A DNA stretch of 64,000 nt from Xanthobacter sp. YC-JY1 (GTDB lineage: Bacteria; Pseudomonadota; Alphaproteobacteria; Rhizobiales; Xanthobacteraceae): positions 1,721,001-1,785,000 of the forward strand of contig NZ_CP032674.1 in NCBI RefSeq assembly GCF_021730305.1. Reading direction: 5' to 3'. Under the pieces are notes generated by a model, which was not told the origin of the DNA, searched no databases, and saw only the letters and a program-made list of their open reading frames with translations. How positions within the stretch are numbered: position 1 is the stretch's first letter; every line of letters begins with the position of its first letter. Below, in pieces: positions 7,628-16,397 of the stretch. A program made the position numbers and the translations under genes.

Positions 7628-7664
7628 AAATGGCCGTCAGGGGCGCTAGGCGCCCCTGACGGCC
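7628..7664 (-). terminator. Strong intrinsic terminator downstream of the minus-strand gene ending at 7762
   Basis: A perfect 15-bp stem (7632-7646 with 7650-7664) with a 3-base loop. On the minus strand it is followed by ATTTTCTG. It lies about 100 bases past the stop of the secreted-protein gene at 7762. Its exact symmetry and short loop also suit a cruciform or transcription barrier between the accessory block and tRNA-Gly. Confidence 0.75.
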
Positions 7665-7761
7665 TGTGGAACCTCGCTCGCTGCACGGCGGCCCGGGGCC
7701 GACATCGCACACCCCACCGAGGTCGAGGTCCCAATCCTTCAAGCGGTCGTCACGCGACCGT

Positions 7762-8367
7762 TCACTGCACCGCGTTGATGGCGAGGCCTTCCACGTAGGT
7801 GAACTTCGCGTTGACGCCCTGCTGCAGCGTCTGGAGGTCGCTGAGGACCTTGCCGTTGGCGGCCTTCAGGGTGCGCAGGTAGCCATCCGGGCCCGGGAAG
7901 CTCACGGTGCCGGCGGCGGGATCGGTGCCGACCATGGGGGCGACGATGGTCACCTCGCGCAGGCCGAAGCCCTCGGGCAGGCCGGGCAGGCCGTCATTCA
8001 CCACGACCTCGTTCAGAACTTCCGCGGGCTCGTTCTTGGCAGGCTTGGCGATGGCGGTGACCACGCCGGGCAGCTTGCGGATCAGCAGGCTCTGGCCGTT
8101 GCGGAAGGCGGTGAGGTCGCCGACCAGCGGCGGGGCGATGACGGCCCAGCGCTTTCCGGCCGGGGTCTCCAGCACGACCCGGCGGGTCGCCGGATCGGCA
8201 GAGACGAAGCGGACCTTGTAGCTGAGGACGGTGGCGGTGCCGACGCCCGGCAGGGTCACAACCTCGACCGCCTCGGGCTTCGGCACTTCGGGGGCCTGGG
8301 CCGCGGCCGGCAGGGCGGCGGCGAGGCTGCCGGCGACGATGGCCAGCTTCAGGGCATTAAACGTCAT
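7762..8367 (-). CDS. Secreted protein of unknown function, 201 aa
   Basis: Begins with a Sec signal peptide (MTFNALKLAIVAGSLAAALP, then AAAQA cleavage-like site), so it is periplasmic or secreted. The mature part has a repeated beta-type pattern: ATVLSYKVRFVSADPATRRV, ETPAGKRWAVIAPPLVGDL, then VTIVAPMVGTDPAAGTVSFP, with alternating hydrophobic residues and no cysteines. No catalytic motif is visible, and I do not recognise the family. It follows the DUF1254-type gene by 137 bases on the same strand and is closed by a strong terminator, so it is probably the last gene of this block. Confidence 0.8.
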   Translation of the reverse strand: MTFNALKLAIVAGSLAAALPAAAQAPEVPKPEAVEVVTLPGVGTATVLSYKVRFVSADPATRRVVLETPAGKRWAVIAPPLVGDLTAFRNGQSLLIRKLPGVVTAIAKPAKNEPAEVLNEVVVNDGLPGLPEGFGLREVTIVAPMVGTDPAAGTVSFPGPDGYLRTLKAANGKVLSDLQTLQQGVNAKFTYVEGLAINAVQ

Positions 8368-8504
8368 GTGGTGTTTCTTCCTGGTGGATGTTCGGATGGG
8401 GCATGTGCATCGATGCGCCCGCCACCGCAGGCCGCCGGTCTGGCGGCCCGGGTTCCGGGAGCTGCGATTTCGCTTGATCTCCGCCGCGTCGTGCGGCGGC
8501 GATG

Positions 8505-9935
8505 TCAGGACGCCGTGACGGCGGGAATTTTCCAGCTTCCGTCGAGAATCGACGGCTTCTTCGGGTTCGGCCAGTACATGCGTAGCATGAGAATGAACTC
8601 GCCGGAGGGCGCCGGAAGCCAGTTGGCGTCCTTGTCCGCGCCGGGGGAGTCGTGCTGGATGTAGAGATCGACCGAGCCGTCGGCATTCGTCTTGAGGTTT
8701 TGCCGTGCGCTGATCGAATAGCGGTTGAGCGGGTTGGCGACGAAGAAATAATTCTCGTCATACATGGTCAAAGACCAGAAACCCTTCACCGGAGGCAGCT
8801 GCCCCTTGGGGAAGTGCATGACATACTTCTTCGAGCCGTCATACTTGCGCGCCAGTAGGCCGCTGCCAGACTTCAGCGAGGTCGGGTAGACCGCATCCTC
8901 GGGACGGTTGGCGCCGAGGCCGATGGCCGCGATGAGGGCGCGCTGGATATAGTCCGTGCCGTACACGCCGGTCGTCGTGGTGAAGCGCCAGCCGTTCACG
9001 TTCTTGATCTCGGGGCCGGTCACGAAGTGCAGCATGATGCGGTCGACGCTGAGCTTCGGCACGCGGTTGAGCACGGCGGGGTCCGCCGCCTTGGGGTCGA
9101 AATCCTTGCCGGGCACCACGCCGATCCGCGCCAGCTTGGGCAGCATGGGGGCGTCGGCCGCGGCGGGCGGGTTGGTCTTGAGGAGGTCCGCCAGCAGCTT
9201 GAAATAGTCGACGCCGCTGAGGCCGTTCACCTGGTCACGCACCGCCGTCTTCATGTCGATGGCGGCGTCCACATTTCCCGCCGGCGGCGCATAGTCCTTC
9301 CCGAAGGCGCTGAGGGGATAGGTCTTGCAGGCATCCTGCAACGCATGCACAGCGGCGTAATCCTCCGGCGTGCCGGTGCAGTAGATGCGGCCGAGCAGCC
9401 AGACGATGGCAGTCGGGGACTTGTACTGCACGACGCCGGCCGGCAGCGTGCCCTTCCAGCCCGGCCCGGTGATGGCATAGGTCTGCGCGCCGGTGCCGGT
9501 GGTGCGCGTCCCGGGCACCTGGAACACGTCGGTCCAGCCGTCGAGCATGGGGAACAGGAAGTAGCGCCCCTTCATGTCCGGAATGCTGACGATCCACGGC
9601 TCCTTGCCCACGTCCAGCCAGGCCGTGGTGTAGAGCGTGTCGGCGTTGGGCGCGGTGACGTCGCGAAAGCTCGCATCGGGATAGGAGCGCAGGCGCACGA
9701 ACTGGCCCATGGGCGCGCGGGTGCCCTCCGCTGCGGCGACATTCGTCATCACGCGGCGGGTCATTTCCATGGTTACGAGCGCATAGCCGTAGATATAGGC
9801 TTCCGACGCGGCGCGCAGATCTTCCGCGTCTGCCGCCAGCTCGTGGATGAAGCCTTCCGCCTGAGCCGAGCCCAGCGCTGTGCTCGCACCCAGAAGACCG
9901 AGACCGGCCGTCACTGTGCGCCTGGAAAGGTTCAT
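8505..9935 (-). CDS. DUF1254/DUF1214-domain protein, Tat-exported
   Basis: A 476-residue protein. It starts MNLSRRTVTAGLGLLGAS, a twin-arginine signal with hydrophobic core and SAQA-type cleavage site, so it is folded before export to the periplasm. The next part (EAYIYGYALVTMEMTRR, then TAPNADTLYTTAWLDVGKEP) is the DUF1254 signature. The C-terminal part (KGFWSLTMYDENYFFVANPLNRYSI, then NWLPAPSGEFILMLRMYWP) is the DUF1214 signature. Both domains occur together in this widespread family, whose biochemical role is not established. The start at 9935 is preferred over an in-frame TTG at 9950 because GGGGGAAACGCAC precedes it. It lies just beyond the molybdoenzyme operon, separated by a 355-base gap. 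Confidence 0.85.
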   Translation of the reverse strand: MNLSRRTVTAGLGLLGASTALGSAQAEGFIHELAADAEDLRAASEAYIYGYALVTMEMTRRVMTNVAAAEGTRAPMGQFVRLRSYPDASFRDVTAPNADTLYTTAWLDVGKEPWIVSIPDMKGRYFLFPMLDGWTDVFQVPGTRTTGTGAQTYAITGPGWKGTLPAGVVQYKSPTAIVWLLGRIYCTGTPEDYAAVHALQDACKTYPLSAFGKDYAPPAGNVDAAIDMKTAVRDQVNGLSGVDYFKLLADLLKTNPPAAADAPMLPKLARIGVVPGKDFDPKAADPAVLNRVPKLSVDRIMLHFVTGPEIKNVNGWRFTTTTGVYGTDYIQRALIAAIGLGANRPEDAVYPTSLKSGSGLLARKYDGSKKYVMHFPKGQLPPVKGFWSLTMYDENYFFVANPLNRYSISARQNLKTNADGSVDLYIQHDSPGADKDANWLPAPSGEFILMLRMYWPNPKKPSILDGSWKIPAVTAS

Positions 9936-10290
9936 GTGCGTTTCCCCCAATCAACAAAGGCAACGTCGTTGCATCTGGTCGCCTTGCGGCGCGGCGGGAC
10001 GTTATATCAAGCCCAAGCGCCGCGTTTTGCTTTGCGCGCCATGGCAGAAGGGGCGGGGACGCATGTCGATACCTGCCGATACGGCGGGCGGTATGCTAGT
10101 GTTCGCGCCTGGGCGGAAAGCGCCGGCTTGAAAGTCAGCCTTTTTCAACGCCTGCGCCGATTTCCATGGCCATTATAGGCTGACAAGCGGCGGAAGATCT
10201 TTTCCCCGCCGAAAATTGGCTTCAACTTCTGCTGAGTGGAACGCGGCTCGCCGAACTCAGCGTGGTGGGCGTTTCGCGACGCGCCTATCG
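9936..10290. other. Upstream region of the DUF1254-type gene
   Basis: This 355-base intergenic stretch contains a minus-strand TATAAT box (10172-10177) and an inverted repeat TTGAAA/TTTCAA around 10127-10148. There is no protein-like frame or RNA gene. Its lower GC compared with neighbours suits a promoter region. The genes on both sides read on the minus strand. Confidence 0.4.
10172..10177 (-). promoter_or_regulatory. Candidate -10 box (TATAAT) for the DUF1254-type gene
   Basis: A perfect TATAAT on the minus strand in the sequence CAGCCTATAATGG, 237 bases upstream of the start at 9935. No good TTGACA-type -35 is seen at the usual spacing, so the assignment rests on the -10 box alone. Confidence 0.35.
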
Positions 10291-11265
10291 TCACTTGCCC
10301 ACATTGGCGGATTGGCCGGCGGCCCGCATCACCGCATCGGTATCTGTCAGCCAGACCAGATCCTCGGCTTTCAGGGCCTCCAGCACCCGCCGCATGGCCG
10401 CGGCGCCCGCCGGCGTGCCGACGACGAAGGGGTGGATGCCGATGGCGACCACGGTCGCTTGCCGGGACGGATCGGCCTTCGCCTCCCGGGCCAGTTCGCG
10501 GACATAGTCGATCCAGAGCCGGGCGAGGTCGTCGGCTTCCTTGAAGCGGGAGAGATATTGGCCCATGTCCACCACGCTCGGCGGGTAGGGCACGAGCACC
10601 AGAGGCGACGGCTTGGTGTCGAGCCGCGACAGCACGTCGGAATCCATGCCGTCGAGGGTGTAGCGGATGCCTTCGGCGGCGGTCGCCTCGAACGTCTGCG
10701 CATCAGGATAGACGCTCGGGCTCGACCAGCCGGTGGAACGCACGCCGGTGTCCGCCTCGATCATGTCGAGCGTCTTGCGGATATAGGCGCGCTGGGCTGC
10801 GGGCCCCTCCGACAAGGGCAGGAGATCGGTGGAATTGTTCAGCCCGTGGGCGATGATCGGAGCGGACGGAACGAGCGCACGGAGCGTCGCCCACACCTGC
10901 GGCTGCGCCTTCGGGAACTGGGCATTCAGCGCGAGGCTGAGAGGAACGCCCATGTCCCTGAACAGCCGCCCGGTGCGGGGCAGGCCGAAATTGATGGCGT
11001 ATTGCCGGAACCCCTCGTCCACGAGGTCGGGCGTCCGGCCCGTCATGTCGGGGCGGAAGTTGGGACCCTGTCCGTGGCCCCACGTCTCCACGTAGAGGAC
11101 GAACAGCACGGCGACCTTTTTTCCGCCCGGCCATGCGGCGACGGGAATGTCCTGCCGGGGCAGGCCGGTGATCCAGTCGGTCCCCGCGCCGTCGGCCGCT
11201 TGGGCGCGCACGGGGGTCAACGCCGCGAAAGCGGCAAGGAGAAGGGCGAAGATCGCTACCCGCAT
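10291..11265 (-). CDS. Periplasmic polysaccharide-deacetylase-family protein (PuuE-like)
   Basis: 324 residues with an N-terminal signal peptide (MRVAIFALLLAAFAALTPV, cut after AQA). The rest has the CE4/NodB-type barrel pattern but with the variant motifs of the allantoinase/PuuE-like branch. In place of the usual TFDDG there is LFVLYVETWGHG, the zinc-region equivalent reads APIIAHGLNNS, and later come GWSSPSVYP and VAIGIHPFVVG. Members act on cyclic or acyl C-N bonds or on acetylated sugars. The departure from TFDDG makes chitin-type deacetylation unlikely. The start at 11265 has GGCAGGTGGG upstream. It is the last gene of the five-gene molybdoenzyme unit, 58 bases after the preceding gene, so it may act on the same substrate or product. 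Confidence 0.75.
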   Translation of the reverse strand: MRVAIFALLLAAFAALTPVRAQAADGAGTDWITGLPRQDIPVAAWPGGKKVAVLFVLYVETWGHGQGPNFRPDMTGRTPDLVDEGFRQYAINFGLPRTGRLFRDMGVPLSLALNAQFPKAQPQVWATLRALVPSAPIIAHGLNNSTDLLPLSEGPAAQRAYIRKTLDMIEADTGVRSTGWSSPSVYPDAQTFEATAAEGIRYTLDGMDSDVLSRLDTKPSPLVLVPYPPSVVDMGQYLSRFKEADDLARLWIDYVRELAREAKADPSRQATVVAIGIHPFVVGTPAGAAAMRRVLEALKAEDLVWLTDTDAVMRAAGQSANVGK

Positions 11266-11323
11266 GTCCCACCTGCCTGCCTGCAAGACCCCGGGCACGG
11301 ACGTCCCGCGCCCGGGGCGCCGT

Positions 11324-12421
11324 TCAATGGATATCGTCGAGGGAGGCGGCGCCCGATCCGCCGGAGATCAGCGCCGGCCACTGCTTCGAGCCGAACGGAA
11401 CCTGCGGCGGCAGGAACGCTTCCTGCCCGCGCGCCTTCATCTCCGCGATGATGGCCTTGCGGGCATCGCCTCCCATCAGCTCGTAGTCCATCAGCCGGTC
11501 GTTGTTGAAGAACAGGCCGCCCACCGAGCGGTCGGAGATGATGCGCACCACCGCGGTCAGCATGTCCTCCGGCGTGGTGGTGAAGGAGACGGTCTCGATC
11601 AGGAACAGGCGGTCGTTGATGGCCTTCTCGCCGAAATATTGCGCGAGCACGCTGAACAGCACGTTGTTCTGGCGCGCCACATAGATGGTGTTGCTGGCCC
11701 CGAAGGCCTGATCGAAGCTGCCGCCGAGATCTTTCTTCCAGCCGTCCAGCACGCCCATCCAGTGCTTCACCTGCGTCTGGGCGGCCCAGGCGATGGCGTT
11801 GCGCAGAACCGGCGCCTGCGTCTTCGCATAGGCCTGCACCGCATCGAGGGTGACGGCGCCCTTGGCGAGGCTGGCCTCCATGAAGGCGATGTTGTTCTCC
11901 AGGATCGCGCGGGAATTGGCCCGCCACGCATCAGGCATCTCCGCCGCGCCGATGGTCTCCAGCGCGCTCTTCATTTCCGTGAGATAGGCCCGCATGGGCG
12001 CGACCCAGGAGGTGTCGGCCGGCGTATCCACATAGGGCAGCACGACCTCGGAAATGGCCATGGCGCTGTGGCCCAGCGACTTCATCACCTGATAGGCCTT
12101 CGGCACCGACGGCGCCTCCAGCGGGGGCTGGCCCGGCCGGTAGAGGATCATGCGGCCACCCGCGCCGGAGAACAGCGCGAGGATGACCGGATGGTTGGCG
12201 AGGATGTTGCGGCGGAAGGCGACGCCGGCGCTGTCGTACAGCGAGAACATGGTGGTGTTGAGCTGGAGGACATTGCGATTGGCGAGGTCCTGCGCGGAGG
12301 GCGGTTGCGGCGGCCCGGAGATGGGCTTGAGATAGTCCGGTCGCTCGGCCGCCATGGCGCCGGCCAGCGGCAGTGCGGCGAGTGCCGCCGCCACGGCCCA
12401 TCCGACGGAACGGTATTTCAT
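11324..12421 (-). CDS. Secreted protein of unknown function, 365 aa
   Basis: Begins MKYRSVGWAVAAALAALPLAG with an AMA cleavage site, so it is exported by Sec. The mature protein is mainly helical (SALETIGAAEMPDAWRANSR; FLIETVSFTTTPEDMLTAVV) and has no cysteine, heme or metal motif that I can see. A recurring NN/IYV stretch (ASNTIYVARQNNVLFSVLAQ) marks the middle. The start at 12421 is preceded by GGAGGAAACA, an excellent ribosome binding site; the longer frame start at 12436 overlaps that site. It lies 18 bases after the cytochrome c gene in the same operon. I do not recognise the family; from context it is a periplasmic partner of the molybdoenzyme. Confidence 0.8.
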   Translation of the reverse strand: MKYRSVGWAVAAALAALPLAGAMAAERPDYLKPISGPPQPPSAQDLANRNVLQLNTTMFSLYDSAGVAFRRNILANHPVILALFSGAGGRMILYRPGQPPLEAPSVPKAYQVMKSLGHSAMAISEVVLPYVDTPADTSWVAPMRAYLTEMKSALETIGAAEMPDAWRANSRAILENNIAFMEASLAKGAVTLDAVQAYAKTQAPVLRNAIAWAAQTQVKHWMGVLDGWKKDLGGSFDQAFGASNTIYVARQNNVLFSVLAQYFGEKAINDRLFLIETVSFTTTPEDMLTAVVRIISDRSVGGLFFNNDRLMDYELMGGDARKAIIAEMKARGQEAFLPPQVPFGSKQWPALISGGSGAASLDDIH

Positions 12422-12439
12422 TGTTTCCTCCTCCATATT

Positions 12440-13054
12440 TCATTGCGGGCAGGCGGCGCCGCTCTCGACCCACGCCTTGACCAAGGCTTTCGCTTCCTGT
12501 TGCGAGCCCGGCGCGGGCACACGTGCGCCGCCCGGATGCCAGGCCCAGCCGACCAGCGTGTCGTCGCCGATATGGGCGACGAGATCGGCGAGAGACCGTC
12601 CGCCATTGCGGCTCGGGTCCTTGATCTGGATGCATATTTCGGCGGGGCTCTTGCCTTCCCAGGCCATCTCGGCGGGCGCGAGATGCCATTCGGGATGGCC
12701 GGGCACGCCGGCCGGCTCGTAATTCGCGCCGTGATGGCAGGTGCCGCACCGCAGGCTCGCGGTGCCGAACCCGTCGGCGCCGCGTGTCACCGGCGGCTGA
12801 TGAAGACGCGCGGAATTTCCCTGCCGGGGGCGATCCGTGGCGGGGTGGCAATTGGTGCAGCGCGGGTGGGTGAGCACCTTGCTCAGCTCACCGAAATACG
12901 CCGCCGAGCGTTGTGCCGGATCGGCGATGGCGACGAAGGCGTCCGGTGGCGCGAGCGTTTCGGCAGGTGCCGAAAGCGCGATCCCGGCTGCCGCCAGCAG
13001 CCCGGCGAGGGCCGTAGCAGGCAGGATCGTTGCGAGGCGCCTGTCGAACAGCAT
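12440..13054 (-). CDS. Periplasmic diheme cytochrome c, likely electron acceptor of the molybdoenzyme
   Basis: 204 residues with a signal peptide (LATILPATALAGLLAAAGIA). Two covalent heme sites are visible: CTNCH (in HPRCTNCHPATDRP) and CGTCH (in LRCGTCHHGANYEP). Several Met and His residues could be the distal ligands. It lies 9 bases downstream of the iron-sulfur subunit gene and is co-oriented with it. In related periplasmic aldehyde or heterocycle oxidoreductases, electrons go from the Mo centre through [2Fe-2S] clusters to a c-type cytochrome and then to the respiratory chain. That role is inferred here from the gene order. Confidence 0.88.
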   Translation of the reverse strand: MLFDRRLATILPATALAGLLAAAGIALSAPAETLAPPDAFVAIADPAQRSAAYFGELSKVLTHPRCTNCHPATDRPRQGNSARLHQPPVTRGADGFGTASLRCGTCHHGANYEPAGVPGHPEWHLAPAEMAWEGKSPAEICIQIKDPSRNGGRSLADLVAHIGDDTLVGWAWHPGGARVPAPGSQQEAKALVKAWVESGAACPQ

Positions 13055-13063
13055 CGAAGCCCC

Positions 13064-13579
13064 TCAGGTCAGGAAGCGTTTGGGGTCGGCGAGCACCACG
13101 TCGCGCACCGCCTGGTGGTATTTGACGTAGCCGGAGCAGCGGCACAGATGGCCGTCGAGGGCTTCGGCGATGGTGCGCTCCAGATCAGCCCGGGGAATGG
13201 GCGCCCGTTCCAGCCGCTCCAGCAACACCTGCCCCTCATTGAGGAAGCCGGGGGTGCAATAGCCGCACTGGAAGGCGAAATGGGCGACGAAGCTTTTCTG
13301 CAGGGGCGTCAGCTCGCCGTTCGTCGCGTGGCCTTCCACGGTGCGGATGACGAGCGTGTCGAAGTCTGTGGCGGGCGCGATGCAGGTGGGCGTGGTCGAG
13401 CTGGTGCCGTCCGCATGATCCACGATGACCGCGCAACTGAGGCACTGGGCGGCGCCGCAGCCGAACTTGGTGCCGGTCATGCCCAGCACTTCCCGCAGGA
13501 AGTCGTTCATGCTCAGGCCCTCGCGGACCTCGATGGGACCGTGGCTGCGACCGTTGATGGTGAGTGAGACCGGGGGCAC
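13064..13579 (-). CDS. [2Fe-2S] subunit of a molybdopterin hydroxylase (IorA/CoxS type)
   Basis: 171 residues with two iron-sulfur modules. The N-terminal plant-ferredoxin-like cluster uses the cysteines in KFGCGAAQCLSCAV and the later PTC. The C-terminal four-helix cluster uses CGYC (in AFQCGYCTPGFLNE) and CRCS (in GHLCRCSGYVKYHQAV). This is the small subunit of the xanthine oxidase family. There is no signal peptide, so it is probably carried through the Tat pore by the large subunit, as in other periplasmic members. GTG at 13579 is chosen as start because GGGAGAAG lies just upstream and the longer frame runs into the previous gene. It starts 13 bases after the large-subunit gene and ends 9 bases before the cytochrome gene. 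Confidence 0.92.
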   Translation of the reverse strand: MPPVSLTINGRSHGPIEVREGLSMNDFLREVLGMTGTKFGCGAAQCLSCAVIVDHADGTSSTTPTCIAPATDFDTLVIRTVEGHATNGELTPLQKSFVAHFAFQCGYCTPGFLNEGQVLLERLERAPIPRADLERTIAEALDGHLCRCSGYVKYHQAVRDVVLADPKRFLT

Positions 13580-13592
13580 GCGGCTTCTCCCT

Positions 13593-16364
13593 TCACAACA
13601 CCCGCCGGACATCGTCCGGCGTGACGGGCAAGGCACGGAAACGATGCCCAGTGGCATCGTGGATGGCGTTGAGAATGGCGGGCACCACCGGGATCATGAC
13701 CACCTCGGCCATGCCCTTCGGGGGCTCATTCGGCGCGACCCGTGGCAGCACTTCAACCTCCAGCGCGTGGATGGGCAGGTCGGAGCCACGGGCGACCACA
13801 TAGTCGCCGAGGGTCCAGCGGCCGTTGCCGGGTCCGTCCTCGAACGGCGGGAGGGTTTCGAGCAGGGCGTAGCCGAGGCCCATGGCGAAGCCGCCTTGCG
13901 CCTGGCCGACCACCACCTCGGGCGTGAGCACCTCGCCGCATTCCAGCACGCTGTAGGCCTGGGAGACCCGCACCGCGCCGCTCGCCTTCTGGATCTCGAC
14001 CTTGACCAGCGTGCCGCAGCTCGATGTGAAGGAGGTGCCGATCCGGTTGTAGCTCGCCGGCGGGAAGGCGATGAAGCTGCGGTCCAGCACCTTGAACGCG
14101 CCGCCGCCGCGCCGTACCGCCAGCGCATCGAGGTCCACCACCCACTCGAACCCGTCCAGCGGAAAGGCCGCCTGCGCCCATGCCCAGCGGGAGAAGGCGT
14201 GGGCCATGGCGCCGGTGAGGCCGCCCATCTCGTGGGCGCGGGCGGCCACCTTCTCCTGCTTCAGCGGCGGCAGGCCGGAGAGGATGAGCGCGCCGTCGAA
14301 CCAGAACGCCTCCTGCCACAGGAAGCGGCGCGGATCGTCCTGCGCGATGCCCCACAGGCTGAGTGCCGCCGGCCATAGCCCGAAGCGGAAAATGAGCCGC
14401 GCCGCCTCGGCCGCCGCCTGGGTTCCCACATGGGCGCCGATGGAGGCGCTGGTGGCGGAGCTGATCGCCGGCACCCAGCGCGGGTTGCGGGCGGCTTCGT
14501 CCTGCTCCGTCTGCGTGAGGGTGTAGGGATCTCCGGATGTCACCAGCCCGAGTTCATCGAACGCATCGATGCGGGCAACGGAGACCTCGTCCGCCCGCCG
14601 CCCGAGCAGGCCCGCAACGCGGTTCGCCACCGCCGTGCCGATGCCGTTGCCCATCTCCACCGCGTCGCAGAAGATGCGGATGCGCCCTTTGGGATCGACC
14701 TCCACCCGGCCGAGGGAGCAGTCGGCGCCCGTCCCGTAATCCTTGGCGCAGACGGCGACGCCGGTGCCGACCAGCGTCCCGGCCGGGGCCGCCTTGCGGG
14801 CGGCAGCGCGGCCCCGCCACAAGGCGTGGCCTTCGAGCTTGTCGAGGATTTCCGGCGTGCGGATCGAGACGGTCCACGGATTGCCGGTCATGGTGAGGCC
14901 GCCGGCCTTCAGCAGGTTGCGCCGCCGAAGGGTGATTGGGTCGAGCGACAGGGCCTGCGCTGCCTCGTCCACCAGGGTCTCCAGGGCCGTGGTGGTCTGG
15001 AGCACGCCGTAGCCGCGCATGGAGCCGGCCGTCACGCCACGCGTGTGTTCGGCGAGGGTGGTCACGTCCACTTTCGGGATATCGTAGATGCCGATGGCGG
15101 AGGTGGCCGACACTGCGGCCACGCTCGCCGAATAGTTGGCGAGGCCGCCACCATCGAGGACGTGGTCGGCCGCAAACGCCCGCATCCGCCCGGTGGCGCG
15201 GTCGAAGGCCACCTGCGTGTGCATGTCGAAGGCATGGCGCTTGATGCCGCCCTGGAACTGCTGGAGCCGGTCGTGGGCGAGCCGGATGGGGCGGCCCGGC
15301 AGGAACATGGCGGCCAGCGCCACGTAGAACGGGAATGGGGTATGATCGCGCCCGCCGAACCCGCCGCCCACATGGGCGAAATGGCTCTCGATCCGCTCGG
15401 GGCGAAACCCCGCCGCTGCCTCTCCCAGAAGGTGGGCCAGCTCCTCGCTCGCCTCGAGCGGCGACTGGACGCCGAGCACCATGCGCAGCGCCTTGGCCCG
15501 CGGGTCGTACCAGGCGAGGCCCCCCTCCGGTTCCAGGAACATGGGGTCCACGGACTGGGTGCGGAATTGGCGATCGAGGACGAGCATGTCCGGCGCGCTG
15601 GCGGCGATGAAGGCGCGGATGGCCTCGCCGTGGAGCGCGCCCTTCTTGTATTGGCCGCCTTCCGAGGTGGGCAGCGGCTGCCAGACGGGCCGGCCGCCGG
15701 GCTCGAAGACGCCGGGGCTGATCCAGCCCTCGATCAGCGGCGAATAGACATCCGGCTTGTCGGGCGTTTCCCCAGCGACGCGGGTGAAGCGCAAGGCGGC
15801 GTAGTTCGGCTGCGCCACGGGCCCGGTCTCGGCGCCGAACCGGGCGGGATTTTTCTCGCGCAGGATCGCCCGCGCCCGGTCATAGGCATCGAACGTCTCG
15901 AACAGCAGAAGCGCCAGCGGCTGGCCGAGATAGAGCGGTGTCTTGCCCGCCGGGCAGAGCAGGTCGCCGGCATAGAAGGGCGGCACGCGGACCCCTGCGC
16001 GCTCTAGATCCTGCGCTGTCACCACCTGCGCCGGACGGGCGCCGGCGTCCAGCGCGGAGAGATCGAGCCCGGTGAAGACGTGGGTGGCGTCGGCGGCGCG
16101 CAGGAGCAGGGCATGAGCGGTGGTCTCAGGCCACCCCTCCATGTCCGCCGCGCGGAAATCCGATGCGTAGAGCTTGGCGCCCGTCACCTTGGCGAGGGCA
16201 TCGATGCGCCCGGCCGTGGCGCCCGGGAGGCGGGACGCTGCCGTGCCGGGGAGTGTCTGGCTCGCCTCGAAGCCGGCGGCCCGCACTGGCCCGATGCGGC
16301 TCATCGCCAGCATGATGCCGCTGGCGGCAACCCAGGTCACGAAATCACGCCGCGATGGACGCAT
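13593..16364 (-). CDS. Tat-exported molybdopterin-binding large subunit (xanthine dehydrogenase/IorB family)
   Basis: 923 residues. The start MRPSRRDFVTWVAASGIML carries a twin-arginine signal, so the enzyme works in the periplasm. An a/b-hammerhead domain follows (GRIDALAKVTGAKLYASDFR, about residues 50-150). Then come the molybdenum-cofactor domains with FAHVGGGFGGRDHTPF, RGYGVLQTTTALETLVDEAA, GNGIGTAVANRVAGLLG and the terminal PKGMAEVVMIPVVPAI, which holds the conserved active-site Glu (MAE). Such enzymes hydroxylate N-heterocycles or oxidise aldehydes with water as oxygen source. At 923 aa it is longer than classical IorB (near 780). Start chosen at 16364 (GGGGAAGAAAAAAAC upstream). It leads an operon with the [2Fe-2S] subunit, cytochrome c, a secreted protein and a deacetylase-like protein. 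The substrate is not apparent. Confidence 0.9.
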   Translation of the reverse strand: MRPSRRDFVTWVAASGIMLAMSRIGPVRAAGFEASQTLPGTAASRLPGATAGRIDALAKVTGAKLYASDFRAADMEGWPETTAHALLLRAADATHVFTGLDLSALDAGARPAQVVTAQDLERAGVRVPPFYAGDLLCPAGKTPLYLGQPLALLLFETFDAYDRARAILREKNPARFGAETGPVAQPNYAALRFTRVAGETPDKPDVYSPLIEGWISPGVFEPGGRPVWQPLPTSEGGQYKKGALHGEAIRAFIAASAPDMLVLDRQFRTQSVDPMFLEPEGGLAWYDPRAKALRMVLGVQSPLEASEELAHLLGEAAAGFRPERIESHFAHVGGGFGGRDHTPFPFYVALAAMFLPGRPIRLAHDRLQQFQGGIKRHAFDMHTQVAFDRATGRMRAFAADHVLDGGGLANYSASVAAVSATSAIGIYDIPKVDVTTLAEHTRGVTAGSMRGYGVLQTTTALETLVDEAAQALSLDPITLRRRNLLKAGGLTMTGNPWTVSIRTPEILDKLEGHALWRGRAAARKAAPAGTLVGTGVAVCAKDYGTGADCSLGRVEVDPKGRIRIFCDAVEMGNGIGTAVANRVAGLLGRRADEVSVARIDAFDELGLVTSGDPYTLTQTEQDEAARNPRWVPAISSATSASIGAHVGTQAAAEAARLIFRFGLWPAALSLWGIAQDDPRRFLWQEAFWFDGALILSGLPPLKQEKVAARAHEMGGLTGAMAHAFSRWAWAQAAFPLDGFEWVVDLDALAVRRGGGAFKVLDRSFIAFPPASYNRIGTSFTSSCGTLVKVEIQKASGAVRVSQAYSVLECGEVLTPEVVVGQAQGGFAMGLGYALLETLPPFEDGPGNGRWTLGDYVVARGSDLPIHALEVEVLPRVAPNEPPKGMAEVVMIPVVPAILNAIHDATGHRFRALPVTPDDVRRVL

Positions 16365-16397
16365 GTTTTTTTCTTCCCCGGACCAAGTAAAAACCAC

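Noticed and set aside
11147-13567. An 806-codon plus-strand open frame across the molybdoenzyme operon
   Set aside because: It is antisense to four well-supported genes with signal peptides, heme sites and good ribosome binding sites; its composition is that of a shadow frame.
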